Assembly (NCBI RefSeq): GCF_040939455.1 | Contig: NC_134120.1 | Span: 52,653,001 to 52,717,000 of the forward strand | DNA length: 64,000 bases | Direction: 5' to 3' | Source: Microcebus murinus | Lineage: Eukaryota; Chordata; Mammalia; Primates; Cheirogaleidae | In this document: piece after piece, positions 1 to 12,609 of the stretch | Position numbering within the stretch: position 1 is the stretch's first letter | Layout: every line of letters begins with the position of its first letter | Translations under genes and position numbers: made by a program | The notes under the pieces: generated by a model | What the model was told of the DNA's origin: nothing | The model's input: the letters and a program-made list of their open reading frames with translations, nothing else | The model's database searches: none

Positions 1-10
1 ATTGTGAGGC

Positions 11-52
11 AATCCCTCTTCTTGGAGATAAAATCCCTCTTCTTGGAGATAA
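11..52. repeat. 21-bp tandem duplication
   Basis: Positions 11-31 and 32-52 are identical 21-bp units beginning AATCCCTCTTC and ending GGAGATAA. Two perfect copies suggest a recent slippage or duplication event. No function is inferred. Confidence 0.9.
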
Positions 53-2770
53 TTTATCTTCTCTTAAAGTGCAGCATCTAATTTAGGGTTCAGTGATTTG
101 TGATGATTCAGAGAGGATCAGAGAACATAATTTTAAAGCCTGGAAAATGATGGCCATGAGGAGCATACACAGAAATTGAGATTGTTTGGGCTGGAGCATA
201 GAAAGGCATAAAGATCTGTGCCAGTAAGTCAACAAGGATACAGTGTCGCCCTACTGGTGGGCATACACAGACTTGTTTTCTACTGGGGAGTCCACCCAGG
301 GAGGGAATTACCAGCGCCAGAAACAGCACTTGCTGCCATCCAGCAGCATCGTAAATTACAAAATACAACAGTGTTGTCTCTTTGTAATTGTGTAAGCCAC
401 AACATTTGCCATATAATTTTCCTTTCTGATTTGAATTTGATTTACTGTCCTTGAAATTCCCTAGTGTTAAAAACTTAATTCGTAAATGCTAAGACAAGAA
501 GCCAATTTTCCTATTATAAGAAATAGCAAAGTACCTTCCATTTTTGAAGACTTGCCTACAAAACTTAAAAAAAAAATTCCAGGCATGTGGGAAATTCAGC
601 TTCATTAAAATAGTGTTTAATTAGAAAGGAAAGAGAGTTACATTTGTAGAACAGAGCAATTTGATTATATTTGAACTATTAAATAGATTAATTTTCAGGG
701 TGGTCATTCTTATATGCATTTAATTGACACTAAATTATATTAAGAATTTAATTTTAGCTCTCTTTACAAATTGGCCAATGCCCAATCACCCCTGATAGAC
801 TAATAAGATTTCTACTCTGCTGTGGTTTTTATTAATCCTCATTACTACTCACAGAGGAAAAACCTAAGTTTTTCCCCCACTCTCCCCCACTGAGTTCAAC
901 AGCCACATTCTGGAACTGTTTCAACAGAATGTGAGCATTATTGTAAATTCTTGGGACCTCAGACCCAAATCCAAACCCAAACAGACCTTCCTGCCTATTC
1001 TGCCTGCATCACTGGCGTCACAAGCCAGTAAAGGACTAGTGCTTCACTGAAAAATCCCCTTGCGAGCTATTTCTTGATCCCCTTTTCTCTCAGGTGATCT
1101 CTCATGATCTTTCTCTGTTTGTGTTGGAGGCTGTTTGTGTGTTTAGTTAACACAAGCTTCGTGCAGTCTAAGATTCCTGACTTAGCAAGATCACCTGCTG
1201 CTAAATCCACCTCCAGCCTCTGCACAAGAAGGACCATGTCTGAATGGAAAGGATGCTGTGAAATAGGCTCTGGAAGCTTCTCACCGGGCTCGAGGTCAGT
1301 TCTTAGCTGGGATTGCTGTGTGGTGACGGCAGGCTTTTCCTCTTCTAAGCTAGAGAGCACAGGCATGTGACAGTCAGGCTTCTTGTTCCTCTCAGCACTC
1401 CACTGCCATCCCTGCTCCCATGGAGGAGTGCAGCAATTAGGCTTCTAAGAAAGTAAGTCAGTATCACTGCACAAAGTGATGGGTTTATTTTTTTATCTTT
1501 ATATGTTCATAGTCATTCTATTTGCTTCTGTTTTTGAGCCATTGCTTGACGATGCTTCCCCCCCCCTTCAGTTTTTGCTAGAAATACTATATGTAGGGGT
1601 TTGAGATGAGGTAATAATAGCCTCTCAAGCCTTTCTTCATAAATCAGTAGCTTTTGTGTCTTGCAGAAATGTCACTTAGTCAAGTGATCCTGAGTGTAGG
1701 CTATTTGTAATTTGGGAGGAGACAGGGAAATAATGGATTTGTAATATCCAGGGGCCCAGTTTGAAATGGTATGCATGGATTAATTTTGTCACTTGTTTTT
1801 TTAAGGGAAGAGTCCTTGAAAGAGACTATTAAATATTTCTGCTTATTTGTAGGACATTATTGCAATTGCAAAAGCTTAAAGTAAGAAAATTAGTTTGAGA
1901 TGAGTGCCACTGCTCTTGTCTCAAAATAGATTCCTTCATATTAGCCTTTAAAAAAATTTTTTTTTCAGGTATCCTTATTTTATCTAAAAGTGTCAGTAAG
2001 GACAGATAGTGTGTTTTCATGAGACCAAATTGAGATCCACAATATTTTTTCCTCCTCTGTCCCCTATCTGTATTTGTGACCCATGGAGTTAATACAATCT
2101 TATGATTTATTCTATTATGTATCATACAATAAAGTTTCAGCTTATTCTGTAAATGCGGACCACAGTTTGAAGAATATAATATATACAGCCTCACATAGTA
2201 TGAGATTTGAGATTGACTTTTAAAAATTATTCTTAATAAAGTGGATATTTTCTAAATTAAAAGAAAAGATAATATTTGGAGAAATGGGGTTGAATTGGTT
2301 GAGACATCTTATTTTTGTTGCTATTTTTAAAGTTTGAGTTCTGATGGTCTTCCCAGAGGCATGGCTACTGCATGTTTCTGATTCCCTAGTAGAGCTTCAC
2401 CTTCAAACACTTTACCCCAAGCATACCGATTTTTGTCTTAGTAAATATGGTCTCTGGCCCTAAAAGACAAAAGAGGTTGTAGAAATTCTTATAGGAGTCT
2501 AATTATAAAGCTGACACTTAGAGCTATACTTACTTTTTACAGCTTGGATTTGGTAAAATTCTGGTCTACGTTAGTAAATTTGTTATTATCTTAAGTATTG
2601 GATTCATAGCTCTAAAAATATGATACAATTGATTCTCTGTTTGCAGTGATTTCATTTTGTTCCTGATATCTGCTTATCTCCAATAACGTTACTTGAATGA
2701 AGGAACAAGGTAACGGGCCATCAGGAAGAAATGCCTATTTCTTTAAATGACTATTTAAAGCCTTCTGGTA
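53..2770. other. Unique sequence, no gene or repeat recognised
   Basis: AT-rich sequence with short open frames on both strands (at most about 120 codons), none with a recognisable domain. A run of nine C at 1559-1567 precedes a weak splice-acceptor-like CTTCAG. I see no tRNA, CpG island or transposon hallmark. Confidence 0.5.
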
Positions 2771-3080
2771 GGCCGGGCGCAGTGGCTCATGCCTGTAATC
2801 CTAGCACTCTGGGTGGATCGCTCAAGGTCAGGAGTTCGAAACCAGCCTGAGCAAGAGCAAGACCCCGTCTCTACTAAAAATAGAAAGAAATTAATTGGCC
2901 AACTAAAATATATAGAAAATATTAGCTGGGCATGGTGGCACATGCCTGTAGTCCCAGCTACTCGGGAGGCTGAGGCAGGAGGATCACTTGAACCCAGGAG
3001 TTTGAGGTTGCTGTGAGCTAGGCTGACATCATGGCACTCTAGCCCTGGCAACAGAGTGAGACTCTGTCTCAAAAAAAAAA
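2771..3080 (+). mobile_element. Alu SINE, strepsirrhine type with long central linker
   Basis: A full dimeric Alu starts GGCCGGGCGCAGTGGCTCA and ends in CTGTCTC plus ten A. The left arm lacks about 10 bp around 'actctgggtggatcgctc'. The linker between arms is expanded (about 2880-2925, with 'ttaattggccaacta'), a feature I associate with lemur-lineage Alus. The right arm carries 'ggttgctgtgagctaggctgac'-type sequence. Imperfect flanking repeats CCTTCTGGTA (2761-2770) and TCTTCTTGTA (3081-3090) look like a decayed TSD. Confidence 0.95.
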
Positions 3081-5329
3081 TCTTCTTGTAGAGTGAAATA
3101 TATAATTTATTTTTGGCCACGTGACCCTGAAGCTGTAATTATTTCCCTTAAATCTTTAATGAAATGCACTTCTTTCTATTAAATGTGGTCTTCACAAAGG
3201 GCTTCTGTTGTTAGTGGCACATGTAAGGCAACTCAGTTGCTTTTTGTATAGAATCGACATCAAGAGATTTTGGAAGCATAATTTTTGGTAGTTGGGCAGC
3301 TGGTGATTGTTGGTCCTGGTGTCCTTGTACAAAGAAAAAAAAATGTGGTCTTCACTCCTTATTGCAGTTTTTCCAAAAAAGGTACCACTTACCCAAGCAA
3401 CTTTTATAGAGAATCCATTAATGACATGTCATTATCATAGTGAGATTAAACTATCTTTGGATAACTCAGGCCATTTGGAGTTGCTAAATCATGGCAGGAG
3501 AAGAGAAATGAAAGATAAATACAGTTCTTATCTTTAAAGATTTCATCAAGCCCAATGAGAATGTATTATAATCAGAATAAGTTTAAATACTAAGATCTTA
3601 AGAATCCATGCTGGCTAAGAAAGAGAGAACATTGTCAAAATTTTCAGATCACTAAACAGATTAGAGTGGTAACTCTAATCTCCCTCGTGGTAACTCACCA
3701 CTGGCAGAAGCAGCTTTCTAAGACTAATGATGACGGCCTCCAACTTTCCTAGCCCTGTGGACTGAGATAAGGGTAAGTAATGATATCCAGTGCTTCAGGA
3801 GATCGTAAACTGGGCTTCCATGGAGGTGGGACAGGAGTTTCCTCCCTTCCTTCTGCAAGTCAGTTTCCCAAGGATCTTCATAAGAAAAAGGGTGAGATGA
3901 AGCCCAGGAGTGGGGAAGCTTAATTTGCCAGCTGAGTTTCCCAAGTAGTGTGAATGGATGGATTTGCTCCAAGGGTAAGGATGGCACTGAGTTTGTGTCA
4001 GAGGACCAAAACACAGTAATTTTTCAGAAGAATTTTTAAAGGGATAGGAAAAAAGCCCTGGCCTACTAAGGCGACTGCTGAGTCACAGGCAATATAGGAA
4101 ACATAATGTGAGAGGGTGAAATTGAATAGTGGCTCGTTTCTAGAAAGTGACCTCAAACTCCTTAAGGATGTAAATGTCATTAGGGTGGTTATTATAGACT
4201 AGAAGGCATTGGAGAAGGAGAGACAGTGACTTGGCAAAAGTACTGGAGGGAAATGAAGCATTTGAAGGTAGAAAGAGGCAGAGGAAAGACAAGGGGGAAA
4301 AGCACCATCAAACTCACAATAGTAGTAACACCTGATTTGAGGATGAAGAAATGAAAGAATCAGAATTATTAAGACCGAATGCAGCAATTCAGCTTTTATG
4401 CAGATACTGATGTTAAGAAGATGAAAGGTCATTTAAAATTCATGTGGTGATGTACCAAATCCTGTAATATGTTTGAGAAGGAAAGGTCAATAGAACACTA
4501 CCTTTTATGAGCATATATGGTTGTAAACTAACATTTATGGAGTTAAGTTTATATAGGCTTGAGTGCACAGAAAGTTTTTTATTATTTATTTTGGGGGGAT
4601 AGGGAAGGAGGGTGTTTGTTTTATTTTGGTTTTTGTCTTTTAGAAGTATTATTTAATTAGTAGTCCTAATGAATTTTACAGGTAGAATAAAACAAAGTAA
4701 AAGATTCTTGCTAACTAGAAAGATTGACTATGAAAACATGTAAGAAGAAAAATGTCCATGAGGACAACAGAATAAATGCTGGACAGTAAACAGTCATTGG
4801 TTGTTGTTGGCACAGACCAAAGGCTTCTGGAATTGCTGTAAAGATGACCTTGAAAAATAATATGAACAAGAAATCAGATCTCAATTGTATGTAGTTTGAC
4901 TTGTGCCAGTTGCTCTGGTTGTGCATAAGTAAGATGATTGATTATATATTTTATTGTTCAAAATGGGACACTTTTGAGAGTAAAAAGAGGTACTATTAAT
5001 AATTACACCTGGACAGCAGGTATAACTTGAGATTTTCTGAGCAAACCCAAACAACCAGACTCTCTATGCCTGAGTCCAAATACCATGAAATGTAATATTT
5101 CACGTTTTCTAAAATGAGTATCATTCCTGCATAGCTTTTGAGCAATTTCTTTGTATGTCAGTAAACACCAGAAGTATCAATTAAGTCAGTATATATGTCT
5201 CAACTATTGTAGTTCACATCTAAAAATCACAAAATAATCGGCATTTTGGTTATGTCACTGTCTTTTTCACCTTCAGTCTTGCCAATATTCAAATAATCAA
5301 CTCTGTTAGTTTTGAAAGAAGCAATCAAT
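3081..5329. other. Unique sequence, nothing recognised
   Basis: No repeat family, RNA gene or convincing exon was seen. Small frames at 3307-3537 (+) and 3724-4432 (-) have no recognisable domain and no supporting splice context. Confidence 0.45.
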
Positions 5330-5560
5330 ACGAAGGGTGAGAGTTCTATAGCCAGATTGCCTGGAGTGGAGTCCTGGCTCTTCTGCTGACTGTTGGACCT
5401 ACATAACTTGAGAGGCAAGTGATTCAGCCTCCCAGTGGCTCATTTTCCTCCCTGGGGATAAATAATACTATTGATCTCATGGATTTATTGTGAGATTTAA
5501 AGTATCAATCTAAGTAAAGACCTTAGAACAGTGAGTGCCATGTAGTGAGATCTATGGAAG
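5330..5560 (+). repeat. MIR SINE, sense
   Basis: The order of motifs follows the MIR consensus: 'gattgcctgga', 'ctggctcttctgctgact', a 'cctcagtttcctcatctgt'-like block (5425-5460), 'aataatacta', 'gagatttaaag' and 'ccttagaacagtgagtgcca'. It is heavily diverged and boundaries are approximate. Confidence 0.7.
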
Positions 5561-8210
5561 AATGAACTACCCTTATTATCATATTCTCAGGAAAGACCAT
5601 CCCTTTTTTGCATAGTCCTTAGAGTCATCATTTCCTGTCCTTCCCTTCCCTCCCTCCCAGCTCTGTCTCCACTACCTTAAGGCCTTAAAAATCTGAGTAA
5701 TGAAAATATCCTTTCTGCTTTAGCGTACATTGGAAGAATGAGATATTACATAGAAAGAGGATCTTCCAAACCTAATAAATGTGAAGGCTGATTTCTTAAT
5801 ATAAAGATGATTGATTGTGATGGTTTAAATTGAAAAATTTTCATCACTTGGGTCTTGACAGTGAAAATTATTACTTCAAAATAAAAAATATCCTTTCTAA
5901 TCCTTTGCAGAGAATACGACCTGTTCAGTAGTTATTATTAATGGCAAATAGCAGTGTTTTTTGGAAACATGAAACCCAATTAGTGGAATAAGCCATTTTT
6001 CTTCAGTGTGGTGAAGTTTGGGAAACAGGAGAAAGCCCTGATACATATCCCACAGAGATTTATGGGGAAATGTGGAGTGAGGGAGCGTTGAAAGGAGGAA
6101 GGGAAGCAAATGCAGTAAAACCTACAGAAGCAAAACATCTCTAGAAAGGTAGTCAGAGGCAGAGATAAATGAGAACAGAAACTTGGCCTTACATTGGCAT
6201 TACATATTGGGAGGAATGTATTTGAATTAGGAATTACAGGAACATATTGATGATTTCTAAGCATTTCTCAGCCTGAACTCTGAATTTTTGATGTTGAAAG
6301 CATTTCCAAGTGCCAAGTCCTTTATTGTGCCATATTAAATAGGTATTTCCCAAGTTTATTGAGGAATAGGTTGGTAAACAAACTGATGCTTGAGGAACTC
6401 TTCCTTTTACCTATGTCACTGCATGGAATTGTAGGTTTGCTTGCAATATTATGTAGAAGATTCAGAGTAAGAAATTTGTGTGGCAACCACACTGTCATTC
6501 AAGTGTCAGCTGAGAAATGGGCATGGGGACTTAAAATCCACACAGCATGACCGAGATTGTTCTCCTCTGTGCTTTGGGCGCAGCTCCCACTCTAGACGAG
6601 GCTCTGTTGCTTGCTTGTCCTTTAACATTGCACCAGAAAGCAGGATGGGAAATATTAGGTGTCCAGTTTTCCTCCTAGCTGGTTGGTCTAGTTAAAGATT
6701 TGTGGGTGGACAGACCTGAACATGAAGTTTTATGATATTTGTCATTTTCCCTCTGTATGTATCTGTTCACTTATTATCTCAGATAAATGAGAGTTGTGGT
6801 TTTCAATCAGAGAAGATCAAAGGCACAGTAGGAAATAAGTGATTTATTTATTGGAAGAGTCAAATAAGGACTTGGTATAGCTTTAGATTTGTTCTGAAAT
6901 CATTTGGAACTTGTTGCTTTATTAAATTGAGGTTTTTAATTAATGAGCTTTTTATCATACTGATTTCACATATGACACAGTAAAATGTAAGTTTAAATAA
7001 AATAATTGATTAAAATCAATCCAACAGTATGTGTAGGATGGCCTTTTGTCCTTTTAAATGCTTACTATGTTTTCTTGTAATCATTATTTCACCAATAATG
7101 ATACCTTCATATAATTCGAAAGTAGACAAATTCAGATATCCTGGCAGATGGGGACTTAGCTCTTAATCTCAGATGCTTTTAGACACAGTTACTCAAGTTC
7201 CAGAAAGTTTTGTTAAAGAACTGGTAGAAAAATTTGGAACAAATTGGGCTTTTTAGAAGGTAAAGCTTAAAAATGAAAGTAGAACTTAGAAATGAATAAG
7301 GAAATTCTCCTCTCATTTAGAACATCTTGCTAGTGATCAATAAAGAACTCAGTTTATGTATAGCCTTTATCATTTTATATCTTTTCTGTAATATATAAAG
7401 TTTTAATGACTTATTATCATTTTGTGATTCTCTAATTTGTTTTAAAAATGTCACTAATTTTACCCGGAGTTATGTTGCATAAAACATGGTTGGTTAATTT
7501 TAAAATATATATATTTGGAATTTGAGCTCTGCACCTAACAAGTTTAAGAATTTTAAATAAACCAGGGATTCTTATGGAACACCAGTCAGGCTTAAATGAG
7601 TAAAGGAACTGAAATCTACAACTCTTCTATGACAGGAAATAACTGTGGAAGTCACAATAGCAAAAACAACAAGTAAATCATAGCTAAAATTTGAACATTT
7701 TCAGATTGTTATCTTAAACAAAATTTAAAGGATAACAGAAAAACTAGACTACCACACCCAGCCGCAGAGTTCTCCCGCTAAAAAATAATCTGGCTTTAAA
7801 TTTCACTCAGGATTTGCTGCTTCCTACCGTGTTTGAAGGCATAGTGTCCTGCAGGCAAAATTGTGGTCACAGGTGGGTGATTCCTTTTTGAAAAGGCAAT
7901 TCATTAAGATTGGAATCAGAAACTCGTTTGGTTCTACAAGAAAGCTATGCTAATTGTTACTTGTTTTCTTGGAGTGGGACATCAAAATGTAATCAGGAAT
8001 TTTAGGGATTTGAGGGAAACTTGTGATCCAATCATTTGCAGTGTGAGTTCACACAAATACTGTGCTAAAATAATGAAGCAGATTTTCTCCCTAATGGGAT
8101 TATATCTTAACTGTGCCCACCTGTGTAAATTCAGACAAACACATGCACGTGTGTGGAGAACTACAGTAAATAAGTAAGTCTTTTTCCCTTTGGAAACACC
8201 AGACAACTTT
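5561..8210. other. Unique AT-rich sequence
   Basis: There is a pyrimidine-rich tract near 5636-5660, but no repeat or gene is recognised in this 2.6 kb. Open frames here are short and lack domain signatures. Confidence 0.45.
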
Positions 8211-8226
8211 AAAAGTTTGGCAGGAT

Positions 8227-8512
8227 GGCCAGGTGTGGTGTCTTACACCTATAATCCTAGCACTCTGGGAGGCTGAGGCTGGAGGATCACTTGAACTGAG
8301 GAATTTGAGACCAGCCTGAGCAAGAGGAAGACCCCATCTCTACTAAAAATAGAAAAAAAATAGCTGGGTGTGGCGGTGCTCACCTGTAGTCCCAGCTACT
8401 TGGGAGCCAGAGGCAGGAGGATCACTTGAGGCCAGGAGTTTGGGGTTGCTGTGAGGTATAATGATGCCACTGCACTCTAGCCTGGGTGATAGGGGAGACT
8501 CTGTCTCAAAAT
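8227..8512 (+). mobile_element. Alu SINE, strepsirrhine type, short linker
   Basis: A dimeric Alu begins GGCCAGGTGTGGTGTCTTA and ends CTGTCTCAAAAT. Its right arm has 'ggggttgctgtgaggtata', the strepsirrhine-like form. The TSD is AAAAGTTTGG at 8211-8220 against AAAAGCTTGG at 8513-8522. The central linker is short, unlike the copy at 2771, so these are different subfamilies. Confidence 0.95.
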
Positions 8513-8522
8513 AAAAGCTTGG

Positions 8523-9345
8523 TGGCAGTACATTTGCAAATATGATTTTTCCATTTTTCAAGTAAATATTTTTGGTAAGTTTTTTATGCTGTGATTGAAA
8601 GCAAAAGTAGTTATAATCCATAAGAAAACTATGAAAGTGAAGATCCTCTTATCCTAAAAGTAAGACTATAATAATCTGCATCCCACCAAGAAAAAATTCT
8701 TAGGTCCAACTCAGAATTCAGCAAGTATGATGTAAAATTGTACAGTATGATATAATGAACATACAGTAAAACATTAAAATTTAAATGCGTGACTTCCATG
8801 AAATTGTTTTAGAAAAGAAAGTTTTAAACTAGTAAAAAAGTTTGTTTTCTGACAGTTTTATTGTTTTTAAAACACATTCAAAACATTTTCTAAAGGAACT
8901 TTTAGTTCCTTGGCAATGTAAAAGATTCCTCACTAAGAAAATGGATTAGTTTGATAAAGCAGTAATTAAAATCAATTTCAAATTTATTATCCTAAGCTTA
9001 TCTCAATTAAGCTGTTGCAATAGAACTTTCCCTTTAAAACCTCCATCACTGTTACTGTAACTTTACATTCTAATTTTTAATTCATAGAAAGGGATTTGTT
9101 ACAGTTAGTCTGGGTCAGTGACTCAGTGTCTTCAAGAGGACACAACATGGCAATGGCCCTGTACTTTCCTGGATTCATTTCACATGACTGATTTTACCTG
9201 GTGTAATTCACAATACACATGTATAGGTATATATGCATATCAGGAGTGCTTGGAATATGGCAAGATGAGATCATGGGATTATACTTATATCTCTGTTTAC
9301 AACAACCTTTTAATTTTTCCAAGTTAAATTTCAGTCTTTAAAATG
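8523..9345. other. Unique AT-rich sequence
   Basis: No repeat or gene is recognised. The 9118-9327 open frame has no recognisable motif and probably occurs by chance. Confidence 0.4.
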
Positions 9346-9635
9346 CATGTAAACATACACAAGAGAGTGCATACGTTGCATGATTCCATTCATATACTGT
9401 GCAAAAATAGGCAAAATTGATCTGTGGTATAAGATGTCAGGATGTGGAACCTGAGGATGGGGAAGTGGGCTGTTAGGGTGTGCAAGGGACCTATGGAGAG
9501 CTTCTGGGTTACCATTCTGTTCTTGATTTTAGTGTTGATTCATAGGTGTGTTCTCTCTATGAAAATTCATCAGGCTATCCACTTATGCTGTGTTCACTTT
9601 TCTGCATGTATACTACATTAGAATTGTTTTTAATG
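9346..9635 (+). repeat. Old L1 (L1M-type) 3' UTR end, sense
   Basis: This matches the usual L1M 3'-end order: 'gcatgattccattcatat', then a 'gaggatggggaagtgggctgtt' block, 'gggacctatggagagcttctgg', and 'catgtatactacattagaattg'. No coding sequence remains. The copy at 47,660-47,960 is a related fragment. Confidence 0.6.
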
Positions 9636-10039
9636 GCATGTGCATCATTGAATTTTGATTGTTCGGCTTGGGTCTTGGATCCTCATCCAACTACAAGTTG
9701 GAGGCGCTGCTTATGTACACAATAGCTCACAGATCCTGGAGTCTCACCAGTGGTGATAAGAGAAGGAAGTGGTGTTGGTAGAGGGCATTGCCATTGCAGT
9801 TGTCTCCAGCATGAATCTGGGCTCCCAAGCCCTGGGCTTGGACCACCAACCTACCATTCATTTCATAATCTGCTAAAACGTGTGGACAAGGATCAGCTCA
9901 GATTCAGGCAGGGCTGGTGGTCAGTGAGGGTGTGGTAAGTGAAGCCAGCAGGCCAAGCATTCTTTATGACCTAATGACCTCCCAGGATGTATCTCCAGCC
10001 CAGCCTCCTTCTTGCGTTTTACACCAAGGTGGTGGTGGA
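9636..10039. other. Unclassified sequence between repeats
   Basis: The segment contains a short inverted motif ('ccaactacaagttgg', 9688-9702). No gene or repeat is recognised. Confidence 0.4.
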
Positions 10040-10240
10040 TTTTAGCTTGGGCTTAGCAATTAGGAAGACTTAACTCTGCTTTTAGCTTTACCACTTAGTA
10101 GCTGTGAGCCTTCGCCCAAGTTATATTACCTCATTAAGGCTCAGCTTCCTCATCTGTACAGAGGTATATGATGCTGTGTCTAGAGTTGTTGGCACACTCT
10201 GGTGTACAGGAAGGGTTTAGTAAGTGGTAGCTGCTGTCAA
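10040..10240 (+). repeat. MIR SINE, sense
   Basis: The MIR core 'accacttagtagctgtgagcc', 'cctcattaaggctcagcttcc' and 'tcatctgtacagagg' is clear, followed by the tail-like 'gtttagtaagtggtagctgctg'. Confidence 0.85.
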
Positions 10241-10257
10241 ACTCAAAAGGTCCAATT

Positions 10258-10815
10258 TTGAATTTGTCACCTTCCCCCACCATTGTCTGTGCATTTGCTG
10301 GTCACATGGGAATCATTCTCCTTTCCTTCTGCCCCCACCAGTCACCGAGCCCATTGATTAGCTTCGCAGCGTGATCAGTTTCTTTCATCTCTGTGGCATG
10401 ACTCGAGCCATCAGCCTTTCTTACTTGTCTTCTTTAGATGCCTCCCAAGTGCTCACCCTGCTCCAGAAAGTTCCTTGTAATGCAGACAGTGATTTTTCTA
10501 AAATGAGAGTTCAACCAGGCCTCCCCACACCGCCTGCTTGAAATTCTACAGTGGTTTTCTTTTCCCCTAGGATAACTCCAACTGCTTAACATTTTATGCT
10601 GTTTTACAAGGTCTTATGTGGCCTGATTGTCCCCTATGTCCCTGTCTAGCTTCAAATCTTGCTGTTTGTCCTTTTACAGCCTGTACCATAAAAGGGTTTA
10701 AATCCATCCATTCTCTTCAACAGTCTACACCACCCTCTTCTGACTCATACACATTGTTCCTTCTGTCAGAAACAGTCCTCTCTGCACCTCTCCCTGCCAC
10801 CCTCCCCCCACCCCC
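10258..10815 (+). repeat. L2 LINE fragment, sense
   Basis: The 'ttctacagtggttttcttttcc' to 'aggataactccaactgcttaac' to 'acaaggtcttatgtggcctgat' sequence follows the L2 3' region. It continues with 'cttgctgtttgtccttttaca' and a C-rich tail abutting the MLT1 LTR. It is diverged and noncoding. Confidence 0.65.
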
Positions 10816-11139
10816 GTTATGAGATGAACTGTGTCCCCCCAGAATTCACATATTGGAGCTCTAACCCCCATCGCCTCAGAATGTATTGGAGAGAGGGTCT
10901 TTATGAGGTGATTAAGCTAAAGTGAGGCCTAATCCAGGATCCAGTCCCGATGTCCTTATAAGAAGAGATCGGGACACAAACACCTACAGAGGGAAGAGCA
11001 TGTTAAAGGTGCAGGGAGAAGAAGCTTTGTACGAGCCAAAGGGAAAGGCCTCAGAATGAACCGGCCCCGCCGATACCTGGGTCTTAAGCCACCCAGTGTG
11101 TGACGTTTTGTCATGGCAGCTCCAGCACCCTGATACACG
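10816..11139 (+). repeat. MLT1A-like LTR (ERVL-MaLR), internally deleted
   Basis: A solitary retroviral-type LTR: 'gttatgagatgaactgtgtcc', 'gccatcagaatgta'-like, 'gtccttataagaagag', 'acagagggaagagcatgt' and 'ttaagccacccagtgtgtg' appear in MLT1A order. The stretch that normally follows the 'gatacctgg' point (11,070-11,085) and carries the AATAAA signal is missing, so the right part joins directly to 'cttaagccaccc'. No internal retroviral coding sequence is present. Confidence 0.85.
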
Positions 11140-11224
11140 CGTAGAGAATTCCCTCCCGTTCTTCACGGCTGCGCTGAGAAGTCATTTTCTCCAGCACACA
11201 CTGGGTTAGGCCAGGTGTCCACAT

Positions 11225-11400
11225 AACAACTCCAAAGATGCACCAACCACTCACCATGGGCCAGGCCCTGTCCACAGTGTTTTGCCGTGTGTCATCCCTC
11301 TTAATTCTTATGATAACTTTATGAGGGAGGTAGTTTTATCATCCTAAATTTACCGCTTGCAAAGCTGTGTAGAAGAGGAGTTGCCAGTCATACGATGGAG
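11225..11400 (-). repeat. MIR SINE, antisense
   Basis: Reading the plus strand gives the antisense MIR order: 'gggccaggccctgtccacagtg', 'ctcttaattcttatgataac', 'ttatgagggaggtagttttatc' and a degraded 'aaatttaccgcttgcaaag'. Confidence 0.6.
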
Positions 11401-11539
11401 TACAGATGGCCCAATCTCTTTCCCTAGCTTCTCAGTTTACAAGGTGGAACGTTCTCATACATATGTTAGGGTTTGACGTCAGATTGGCCTTATTCGCCAT
11501 GTCACAGCAGTCATCCTACTTCATTGCGAACACTTGTTT

Positions 11540-11675
11540 AATTTTCTTCTCTGCTATTCTCTGAGCTCCAGGCGTGCAAAGCCTACGACTGGATTTTTCC
11601 CAGCCTCCCCGTTGGCCAGTGTCTAGCATGGTGCGTGGCCTCAGATATTTGCTGGGTGCTCTGCGCTTGGTGCTT
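11540..11675 (+). repeat. Possible L2 3' end, sense
   Basis: 'ctgagctccaggcgtgcaaag', 'gtgtctagcatggtgcgtggc' and 'agatatttgctgggtgctc' resemble the L2 3' terminus. It is strongly diverged and could be chance similarity. Confidence 0.35.
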
Positions 11676-12346
11676 TGACAGGTGAGCTCCCTGACGAAGG
11701 GGAAGAACAGTGGCGGTGCTCTCTACGTGGGGAGGGTGCGAGCACCGCAGTGCCCCCGAGAGGGCTCAGGTGGGCGCTGTTCGCAGTGTCTCCCCTTCTC
11801 TCCCGCACCTTCTGCAGTTCTCTTTGTTTGGGGTTAGAGTTGGAAAGTAGTAAAGCAGAGAAATAATTATCAAGAGAAATGCTATATCTAATCTTTATCC
11901 CTACAGTCTGGTTGGCACCCTCTTGGCTGTTTTGTTCTAGAAAAACTTTGAATAAAGATATTTTTCTTCAGAAGTTTAGGAGATTGATGATAAAATCTAA
12001 TTCAAGTTGCCCACAGAAGGAGTCCTCATAAACATAAAAGGATGAGACTGAATAATTTCAGTGAAATGAAGAGCAAATAGCTCAATTATTGAATTGTTTG
12101 ATGTTAGGAAAAAAATAATGCGAGTCGGCACGTTTTCTAGAATTTCACAGGCACTTCCTACGATCCGCAGTCTGTGAGTATTGGTGCACAACAGGCCACA
12201 TCCAGATTCTGGGGCCCTGGGGAGAGAGCTGGGCCAGGCCAGTTCAGAACTCAAAGTTTTAACACTTAAGGTCTTGTACACCATTTTAAGGATTTTATTT
12301 ACAGTCCTTTAGTCCAGACATTTATCTAGTCACCAAAACTGTTATA
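11676..12346. other. Unclassified sequence
   Basis: It contains a GC-richer patch at 11,690-11,800 and an ACAG|GTGAGC splice-donor-like site at 11,678-11,687 with no paired acceptor I can defend. No repeat or gene is called. Confidence 0.4.
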
Positions 12347-12520
12347 TTGAACATTGATTTTGAATTTTATTTTATTTTTTTGAGACAGGGTCTTGCTCTG
12401 TCGCCCAGGCTGGAGTGCAGTGAGCCATCACAACTCAGTGTAGCCTTGAACTCCTGGGCTCAGTTATCCTCCCCAGGTGCTACAGGTGTGCACCACCACG
12501 CCTGGTTGAACATTGATTTT
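12347..12520 (-). mobile_element. Monomeric Alu (FRAM-like) with perfect 15-bp TSD
   Basis: The insert (12,362-12,505) reads antisense: a T-rich tail, then TGAGACAGGGTCTTGCTCTG through to CACCACGCCTGG. It has only one Alu arm, closest to the right arm. It is flanked by identical 15-bp repeats TTGAACATTGATTTT at 12,347-12,361 and 12,506-12,520, so it inserted as a monomer and is not half of a broken dimer. The perfect TSD argues against great age. Confidence 0.9.
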
Positions 12521-12609
12521 GTGTCAGGGGCTATATGAGATGCCAGGAATACAACTGGCTTTTCACTTTCAAGTAGTTTCTGTTAGAGCAGAGAGTTGCC
12601 ATGATATTA

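Noticed and set aside
2755..3120. 121-codon minus-strand frame
   Set aside because: It is the usual antisense Alu translation. Similar Alu-derived frames at 45,025-45,246 and 49,890-50,243 were rejected for the same reason.
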